This document shows, piece by piece, positions 1 through 5,200 of a DNA stretch of 5,200 bases; positions within the stretch are counted from its first letter, which is position 1; the number at the start of each line of letters is the position of its first letter. A model generated the notes under the pieces. The model did no database searches and was not told the origin of the DNA. It worked only from the letters and a program-made list of their open reading frames with translations. The position numbers and the translations under genes were made by a program. Source of the DNA: Bacteroidia bacterium (GTDB taxonomy: Bacteria > Bacteroidota > Bacteroidia > Bacteroidales > Azobacteroidaceae). The stretch is from the NCBI GenBank assembly GCA_025999935.1, contig BNXY01000105.1:1-5200 (forward strand). Direction: 5' to 3'.

Positions 1-3000
1 AACATTTTCTTTGGGGTATTGCTGATTTATTTCCTGTTGTGGTTACCGCCTGTCCAACAGAAGATAAAGGATATCGCTTTGCAGGAAGTGATGAAAAAAA
101 CACAGGGAAAAGCGAGTATTGAAAACGTTCAATTCCGGCCATTCAATCAGCTGCTTTTGGAGAAAGTGTATGTTGCCGATTTGAAAGGCGATACGCTCCT
201 TTACGTCGAAAATCTGAAAGCGGGTTTTAATCTTTTCAAGTTGTTGGATAAGCAATTATTGATTCATTCGGTAGTCTTGGATAATTTTGCCGTTCATCTT
301 TCCAAAGACAGCCTCGATTTTCCGTTTAATTTCCAATTTTTGGTCGATGCTTTTGCTTCCGACACTATCCAATCGTCTGATAACGAGCAATTAAAGATTG
401 AGATAGATGATGTCCTGTTGAAAAACGGTAGGCTCACTTACGATATTCTATCCGAACCTGTTTCGGAACCCGGTTTATTAGATTCACATCATATTGACAT
501 TCGGGATTTTAACGCGGAGATAAAACTGAAATCCATTGATTTGGAAAAATTGAATGTCGCTGTTTCGAAATGGTCTTTTCGGGAGAAAAGCGGTTTTACA
601 TTGGCGCAATTGGAACTGAAACTTCGTTCGGACAAAGAACACATTTATCTCAACGATTTAACGGTAGCTTTGCCCCAATCCGAAATATCCGTAACGGAGG
701 CGATATTGGATTATTCCGGCAGGAAATTGGATGAAATTTTGACCGGCGCCGCTTACTCTGCTGTCTTTTCTTCCGGCAAACTGAATCTCGGCGATTTTAG
801 TTGCTTTTCTCCGAAACTGAATGATTTTACCGAAGACCTGACTTTTTTCGGAGAGCTAAACGGCTGTTTGCCTCAAATCATTCTTCCCCAACTTCAGGTC
901 GATTACGGAAAACACCTGCATTTGAAGGCGGATGCCCAATTGGCGGATTTCAATTGTTGGGAAACCACTCCTTTTGAATTGAATTTGAAAAGATTTTATA
1001 TCGACGAAACCGAAATCAAACAAATCTGTTTTGGAAAAACTGTGATGAAAACCGCCAAATTTCCTGCCGGATTAGATACGGTTTCCATGACCGGAAAACT
1101 CAGCGGCTCCTTGCCGGATTTAACACTCAGGTTAGATATCCGGAGCGGAATCGGCGATTTTAATTTACAAAGTGCCGGCGGATATATGCTTGAATCCGGA
1201 AAAATGAAAGCGCAGGCGAATGTAGATGTCAAGCGATTGAAATACAACGGCTACACCTATCAAGATATAGAAGCCGCTGCATATTATGCGGACGATAGTT
1301 TGGCGATTAAAATAAATAGCGAAGATGCGAATCTACCCTTGCAATTGCAGGCTTCCGTTTGTTTAGCGAAGAAAAATCCTTCCTTGAAATTACATACTGT
1401 TTTGGATGAGATTCATTTGGATTCCCTGCATTTTTTGCCGAAATACCCCGGTTTGGAATTATCGGGGGAAATAGATGCCGACATCAAAGGATTTGATCCG
1501 GAGCGGATGAGCGCGACCCTTACGGTTGATTCATTGAATTTTACCACACCCTCCGGTTCTTTCAACGATTCCCCGATTGTGATTTCCTACGATGCAGGGT
1601 CGGATAACCGAAAGCAATTGAATATCCGTTCCAGCGTTTTGACTGTTCGCGGGAAGGGACAGTTTACTTACGAAGGAATCAGCCGGTCGGTAAAAAATGT
1701 GTTTCCGACACTATTTCCGGCCGAAAAAAATAAAATCCACAAAACGCAAACATTTCCGGAAGAATTTAATTTCTTTGTTGCCATTCGTCAGGCGAATACA
1801 ATCACAAAGTTATTGGGAATGGGGGAAACGCATATTCCAGACTCTGCACTGTTTGTCGGAAAATACAATGGAAACGATTCTGTCCGGAATCTGCAAACGA
1901 CGGCATTTTGTCTTTTCAGTGAAACGGATACGGCGCGTTTGGATTTGAATTTATCGAATATTCAAAACCATCTGGCAGTTCATTTGGAACTGGATAATAA
2001 TTCGCCGCAATATGATTTGGACGGAAATATCGGAGCGGAAATTTCATTCATTCCCCATCCGGAAAATCAATTTCCCGACATGAACATCGCGCTGAAACCC
2101 GGTTCGATGACCTTGAACGAAACCGCTTTTCAGATTTATCCGGCAGAGATAGCGATTGCCGGTAACCGATATGAAATCAACAATTTCGCCTTGCGACATT
2201 CCAGTTCGGAATACCTGAAAATAAATGGGATAATCTCAGACGAAAGAAGCGATTCGTTGGTAATTAATATCAACCGGTTTCAAATAGAGACAATTTTATC
2301 TGCACTGAAAAACAAGATTCCACTGTCAGGCGTGGCTTCCGGCGATATTTCCGTTTCACAACTGATGACAAATCCTTTTGTCCTGACACGCAATTTTTCA
2401 ATCGAAAAACTCTTTTTTGATAAAAATGCCATCGGCGATTTGAAATTGATAAGCGGTTGGAATTCAGAGCGAAAAGGCTTGACGTTCAGAGCGATATTAA
2501 ATAATCCGGAACAAATGGAGTCAGTCGTTTCGGGAATTGTTTTGCCGGAAAAAGATTCCCTTTCGTTGACCGGAAATATTCAGGGACTCAAATTAAAATG
2601 GTTTACCGATTATTTGTCCGATGATTTTTATGGGATAGCCGGCGAATTGGGCGCAAACATTAAAGTAAATGGGAAAATTTCAGCGCCCTTTGTATCCGGG
2701 ACGGCTTATTTGAAAGATGCCTCAGCCGGCGTAAAAAAACTCAATACGCTGTATCGTGTTTCGGATTCCGTTTTTATAGAGCAGGATAAGATTGTTTTTA
2801 ACAATTTTATCGTATATGACGAAACGAAGAGGAATGCTAAAATTAACGGAACCATCGGGCATAAATATTTTTCAGGCATGAATCCCAATTTGACTTTGGA
2901 TTTCAATAACTTTTTGGCGCTAAACAATGCCCAACAGACCGACAGTCTGTTTTATGGATTGCTGCGAATGAACGGAAGTTTGAATGTGATTTCTCAAAAT

Positions 3001-4155
3001 AAGAATTGGCTGATTCAGGGGAAACTCAGTAACGGGAAAACAAACAAAGTGATGATAAATATGCCCGAAGAGGCGGTTGAAGCGCAACGTTACAGCTGGA
3101 TAACTTATCTCAATACGGAAGATGAACCGGATAAACCGGCGAAGGAACAAAGCGCGGAACCGGCAACCGCTTTTTCACTGCCTCTCAAATTGCACATCAC
3201 TTTTTCGATTGACCCGAATTTGAATGTGGGCGTCATTTTCAATCCGAATACCCGCGATGCCGCACAGGTTACCGGTAACGGGCTATTGGATTTTACTTAC
3301 GATTTGAATAATTCCAATATGAATTTGCAAGGAAATTATGTAATTGATGAGGGAAAATGCACTTTGACATTGAAGAATATTACGAGAAAAACATTTTTGG
3401 TACAACAAGGCGGCAAACTGAATTTCAGAGGAGCGCCAATGAATACCACTTTCGACCTGACGGCGGTGTATAATCTACGGACAGATTTAACGACACTTGA
3501 TCCGGGTTTCGCCAATCTGATGTCCGCAACGAAAATTCCGGTCAATTGTCTGCTGACGGCAAGCGGCAACATGAACAACATGCAACTGAAATACAATGTG
3601 GAACTGCCGAACGAATCGGACGAAATTAAACGAAAATTAAACAGTCTGATGTACACCGATGATATAAAGATTAAGGAAATCGCTTATTTGTTGGCGTTTG
3701 GCTCTTTCTTGCCGGTCAATTCAAGTTCCAATATGGGCAATACCGTCTGGACTTCTTTGGCATCTTCCTCCATCACTTCGCAATTAAATAATTTATTGTC
3801 GGGCGTATTGAACGATAACTGGACAATAGGTACGGATTTGCATACCAACGACGCCAATTTTTCGGAAATGGATATGGACGTAAATGTTTCCACTCACTTG
3901 TTTAATAACCGGTTGACCGTGAACAGCACGATCGGCTATCACAATAGTTTGGCGCAAAGCGATAATTTTACCGGCGATTTCGATTTTGAATACAAATTAT
4001 CGCCCAATGGCAATGTGGTTTTGCAATTTTACAATGTTACGAACAATCAATATTACGATAAAGCAAAGACTACGCAAGGATTGGGGATCGCCTATAAAAG
4101 GACGGGACGGACTTTGAGGCAATTATTCAGAAGTTTTAGCAGTAAGAAAAAATGA
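1..4155 (+). CDS. tamB: TamB-family translocation/assembly module protein (DUF490), 5' partial
   Basis: Inner-membrane-anchored, periplasm-spanning TamB/AsmA-like protein, known in this family to pair with an Omp85 outer-membrane protein in envelope biogenesis. The frame is open from base 1, giving 1384 visible residues (numbered here from base 1) and a TGA stop at 4153-4155. The true start lies upstream: the first visible residues are already the end of a hydrophobic anchor (about 2-15, ending LLWLPPVQQ), and a TTG at base 19 would cut it. The next block (RPFNQLLLEKVYVADLKGD) is the usual Bacteroidota TamB N-terminal pattern. A long beta-rich shaft follows, with degenerate repeats such as LSGEIDADIKG (about 487), PLSGVASGDISV (774) and IAGELGANIKV (879). 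A charged linker (about 1021-1057) precedes the C-terminal TamB domain (about 1058-1384), with GGKLNFRGAP (1137), LPNESDE (1202), an AYLLAFGSFLP helix motif, DFEYKLSPNG and a basic tail ending SSKKK. Length fits the family. The stop overlaps tamL. The family call is firm; cargo is unknown. Confidence 0.93.
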   Translation, partial: NIFFGVLLIYFLLWLPPVQQKIKDIALQEVMKKTQGKASIENVQFRPFNQLLLEKVYVADLKGDTLLYVENLKAGFNLFKLLDKQLLIHSVVLDNFAVHLSKDSLDFPFNFQFLVDAFASDTIQSSDNEQLKIEIDDVLLKNGRLTYDILSEPVSEPGLLDSHHIDIRDFNAEIKLKSIDLEKLNVAVSKWSFREKSGFTLAQLELKLRSDKEHIYLNDLTVALPQSEISVTEAILDYSGRKLDEILTGAAYSAVFSSGKLNLGDFSCFSPKLNDFTEDLTFFGELNGCLPQIILPQLQVDYGKHLHLKADAQLADFNCWETTPFELNLKRFYIDETEIKQICFGKTVMKTAKFPAGLDTVSMTGKLSGSLPDLTLRLDIRSGIGDFNLQSAGGYMLESGKMKAQANVDVKRLKYNGYTYQDIEAAAYYADDSLAIKINSEDANLPLQLQASVCLAKKNPSLKLHTVLDEIHLDSLHFLPKYPGLELSGEIDADIKGFDPERMSATLTVDSLNFTTPSGSFNDSPIVISYDAGSDNRKQLNIRSSVLTVRGKGQFTYEGISRSVKNVFPTLFPAEKNKIHKTQTFPEEFNFFVAIRQANTITKLLGMGETHIPDSALFVGKYNGNDSVRNLQTTAFCLFSETDTARLDLNLSNIQNHLAVHLELDNNSPQYDLDGNIGAEISFIPHPENQFPDMNIALKPGSMTLNETAFQIYPAEIAIAGNRYEINNFALRHSSSEYLKINGIISDERSDSLVININRFQIETILSALKNKIPLSGVASGDISVSQLMTNPFVLTRNFSIEKLFFDKNAIGDLKLISGWNSERKGLTFRAILNNPEQMESVVSGIVLPEKDSLSLTGNIQGLKLKWFTDYLSDDFYGIAGELGANIKVNGKISAPFVSGTAYLKDASAGVKKLNTLYRVSDSVFIEQDKIVFNNFIVYDETKRNAKINGTIGHKYFSGMNPNLTLDFNNFLALNNAQQTDSLFYGLLRMNGSLNVISQNKNWLIQGKLSNGKTNKVMINMPEEAVEAQRYSWITYLNTEDEPDKPAKEQSAEPATAFSLPLKLHITFSIDPNLNVGVIFNPNTRDAAQVTGNGLLDFTYDLNNSNMNLQGNYVIDEGKCTLTLKNITRKTFLVQQGGKLNFRGAPMNTTFDLTAVYNLRTDLTTLDPGFANLMSATKIPVNCLLTASGNMNNMQLKYNVELPNESDEIKRKLNSLMYTDDIKIKEIAYLLAFGSFLPVNSSSNMGNTVWTSLASSSITSQLNNLLSGVLNDNWTIGTDLHTNDANFSEMDMDVNVSTHLFNNRLTVNSTIGYHNSLAQSDNFTGDFDFEYKLSPNGNVVLQFYNVTNNQYYDKAKTTQGLGIAYKRTGRTLRQLFRSFSSKKK
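3172..4152 (+). other. TamB C-terminal domain (DUF490 / PF04357-like) region
   Basis: This is the most conserved part of the TamB protein, residues about 1058-1384. It opens with LKLHITFSIDPNLNVGVIFN, followed by a GNGLLDFTYD strand and the NYVIDEGKCTLTLKN hairpin, then GGKLNFRGAP and FDLTAVYNL. The LPNESDE-to-AYLLAFGSFLP helical segment comes next. The domain closes with an amphipathic-strand region (STHLFNNRLTVNSTIG, DFEYKLSPNG, GLGIAYKR). In the studied TamB proteins this end contacts the Omp85 partner. Domain limits are estimated by eye. Confidence 0.85.
4152..4155 (+). promoter_or_regulatory. ATGA stop-start overlap coupling tamB and tamL
   Basis: The tamB stop TGA (4153-4155) overlaps the tamL start ATG (4152-4154). 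Just upstream is an A-rich run (aagaaaaa) with no Shine-Dalgarno-like GGAGG, as is usual in Bacteroidota, where A-rich sequence near the start favours initiation. The overlap implies one mRNA and probably re-initiation by terminating ribosomes, which would keep the two partners in step. No promoter or terminator is visible between the genes. Confidence 0.8.
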
Positions 4156-4238
4156 AGACAACAAACAAAAATAAAACGACGAGAAGGAATATTACCGCAC
4201 TTGGACTTTTGTTCTTTGCGCTCTTCTTTTCGTCCTGT
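4152..4238 (+). other. Lipoprotein (SPII) signal peptide of TamL
   Basis: Residues 1-28 plus the lipidated Cys29 (codon 4236-4238). The n-region is rich in Lys/Arg (K2, K6, K8, R11, R12), the h-region is ALGLLFFALFF, and the lipobox is FSSC, with Phe at -3, which is a tolerated variant of the Leu consensus. After the cysteine come S-T-T-K-F-L, without the acidic cluster that Bacteroidota lipoprotein export signals carry. The N-terminus is therefore inferred to sit on the periplasmic face of the outer membrane, as POTRA domains require. Confidence 0.85.
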
Positions 4239-5200
4239 TCCACGACCAAATTCCTGTCCGAAGAGCAATATCTTTTGGATAAAGTTTCCTTGAAAACCGA
4301 CTCGACCGAGATATCCAAAATCGAACTCATGGATTTTATCCGGCAAAAACCCAATAGCCCGAAAATCGGATTGATGATTTATAATATAGTAAATAACGAT
4401 TCCTCTTGGATTAAAAAGATGATTCGCAAAATAGGCGAACCGCCGGTCATTTACAATCCCAATTCCGTCAATCAGTCAATCAATGAATTGTCGATTGAAA
4501 TGAAGAATCAAGGCTTTTTAAATTCGAGGGTACATGCGGTGGTCGATACAACCGGGAAAAAGATTTCCGTAGATTATCATGTGCATGAAGGAATCCCATA
4601 CCGGATAAGGAATTATACACTTCGGTTGCCGGAAAGACAAAGGAACAGCCAGACGGAAATGTCCGGCGTCCGAAGAAACCGGTTATCCGGAATCGGCAGC
4701 TGGGCACAAAACCGGAGCAATGCACCCTCGTCTATTCAATCGCCGGTTATTAAACCGGACGCAATTTTTGATATGAGTGTTTTGGAACAAGAGATAAACA
4801 GGGTAAGTAATCTGTTGCGAAATCAAGGATATTATGCCCTGACGGTTGATAATCTGCATTATTTAGCCGATACGACTTTGCGTTCCAATCAAGTGGATTT
4901 GACCTTGATGCTGAAAGATAGCACAGCGGCCAAAGTCTATCGGGTTGAAAAAGTAAAAGTATTCAGCGGCTATGACCCTTTGAATAGCGAGAACTACAAA
5001 ATTACGGATTCGCTTGTAAATAAAGAGATTGAAATTTATTATGATTCCTTTCATTTCCTGCGCCCTAATGTCATTGTCAATAAAATCGGGGTACGTCCGG
5101 GTAGCCCGTTTCGCGACAGAGCGGGCGAATCCACTTTCAAACTTTTCCAAGCAATGAACGCTGTCGGACGGGTGGACGTGGCCTATAAGGAAGGAAATTA
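4152..5200 (+). CDS. tamL: TamL-type Omp85 (TamA/BamA-like) outer-membrane lipoprotein, 3' partial
   Basis: Periplasmic portion of an Omp85-family outer-membrane protein, expected to act as the outer-membrane partner of the TamB upstream. The 349 complete visible codons have no stop; the gene continues beyond base 5200. ATG 4152 is the first in-frame ATG after an in-frame TAA at 4143-4145, and later ATGs would lose the signal peptide, so this start is well supported. A lipoprotein signal ends at FSSC with Cys29. Three POTRA-like segments follow. The first is about 99-159 (VIYNPNSVNQSINEL, KNQGFLNSRV). The second is about 206-256 (LEQEINRVSNLLRNQGYYAL). The third begins at about 260 (YRVEKVKVFSGYDP, then RPNVIVNKIGVRPGSPF and an FQAMNAVGRVDVAY helix-strand) and runs to the window end. 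The barrel (Bac_surface_Ag-type) is not visible. An arginine-rich insertion (about 160-204) separates the first two POTRAs. Lipidated Omp85 proteins adjacent to tamB are characteristic of Bacteroidota and are called TamL. A generic BamA/TamA label is the alternative; the barrel sequence would settle it. Confidence 0.9.
   Translation, partial: MKTTNKNKTTRRNITALGLLFFALFFSSCSTTKFLSEEQYLLDKVSLKTDSTEISKIELMDFIRQKPNSPKIGLMIYNIVNNDSSWIKKMIRKIGEPPVIYNPNSVNQSINELSIEMKNQGFLNSRVHAVVDTTGKKISVDYHVHEGIPYRIRNYTLRLPERQRNSQTEMSGVRRNRLSGIGSWAQNRSNAPSSIQSPVIKPDAIFDMSVLEQEINRVSNLLRNQGYYALTVDNLHYLADTTLRSNQVDLTLMLKDSTAAKVYRVEKVKVFSGYDPLNSENYKITDSLVNKEIEIYYDSFHFLRPNVIVNKIGVRPGSPFRDRAGESTFKLFQAMNAVGRVDVAYKEGN

Noticed and set aside
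19..21. TTG at base 19 as the start of tamB
   Set aside because: The frame is open to base 1 and the codons before it (N-I-F-F-G-V) continue the hydrophobic anchor. Starting here would truncate the membrane segment, so the gene begins upstream of the window.
1697..1948. 83-residue plus-strand frame rich in Arg, Lys and Phe
   Set aside because: It is an out-of-frame reading inside tamB with atypical composition and no support of its own.
3336..3656. 106-residue open frame on the minus strand
   Set aside because: It lies wholly inside the most conserved domain of tamB, antisense to it, and its translation has no recognisable domain. It is a shadow frame.
4092..4354. Two overlapping minus-strand frames across the tamB-tamL junction
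   Set aside because: They are antisense to the end of tamB and the signal peptide of tamL, both of which have clear family features. The two also overlap each other in different frames.
4743..4758. Inverted repeat CCGGTT-ATTA-AACCGG as a terminator or regulatory hairpin
   Set aside because: It lies inside the tamL coding sequence, has only a 6-bp stem, and no T-run follows. It is too weak for a regulatory call.
4863..5150. 95-residue minus-strand open frame
   Set aside because: It is antisense to POTRA 2 and 3 of tamL and has no domain-like pattern.

Overview
The window carries two same-strand genes, packed end to end with no intergenic DNA. Both run off the window, one at each end. Together they look like the Bacteroidota version of the translocation and assembly module (TAM): a large TamB-family protein (bases 1-4155, 5' end missing) followed by a TamA/BamA-type Omp85 lipoprotein of the TamL kind (bases 4152-5200, 3' end missing). 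The two reading frames overlap by 4 bases (ATGA).

The organism is most likely a member of Bacteroidota, probably Bacteroidales-like. The reasons are the moderately AT-rich sequence, the A-rich stretch without a Shine-Dalgarno motif before the second start, the Bacteroidota-style N-terminal and C-terminal blocks of TamB, and an Omp85 protein that carries a lipoprotein signal. Genus cannot be decided from this window.

Layout: bases 1-45 encode the tail of an N-terminal membrane anchor. Bases 46 to about 3060 encode a long, beta-rich AsmA/TamB-like shaft. Bases 3061-3171 encode a charged, proline-containing linker. Bases 3172-4155 encode the conserved C-terminal TamB (DUF490) domain. Bases 4152-4238 encode the TamL lipoprotein signal peptide. 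The remainder encodes about three POTRA-like domains, with an arginine-rich insertion between the first two. The beta-barrel of TamL lies beyond the window.

How they work together (family knowledge plus inference): TamB is anchored in the inner membrane and spans the periplasm as a long groove-shaped beta structure. Its C-terminal domain meets the POTRA domains of its Omp85 partner at the outer membrane. The pair is linked to outer-membrane protein assembly and, for AsmA-like proteins, to phospholipid transport. The overlapping frames imply co-transcription and probably translational coupling.

I found no RNA gene, mobile element, CRISPR array, promoter or terminator. I saw no evidence for a previously undescribed system. 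The more notable points are small: the POTRA linker insertion, the non-exported type of lipoprotein N-terminus, and recurrent AACCGG hexamers in both disordered linkers.
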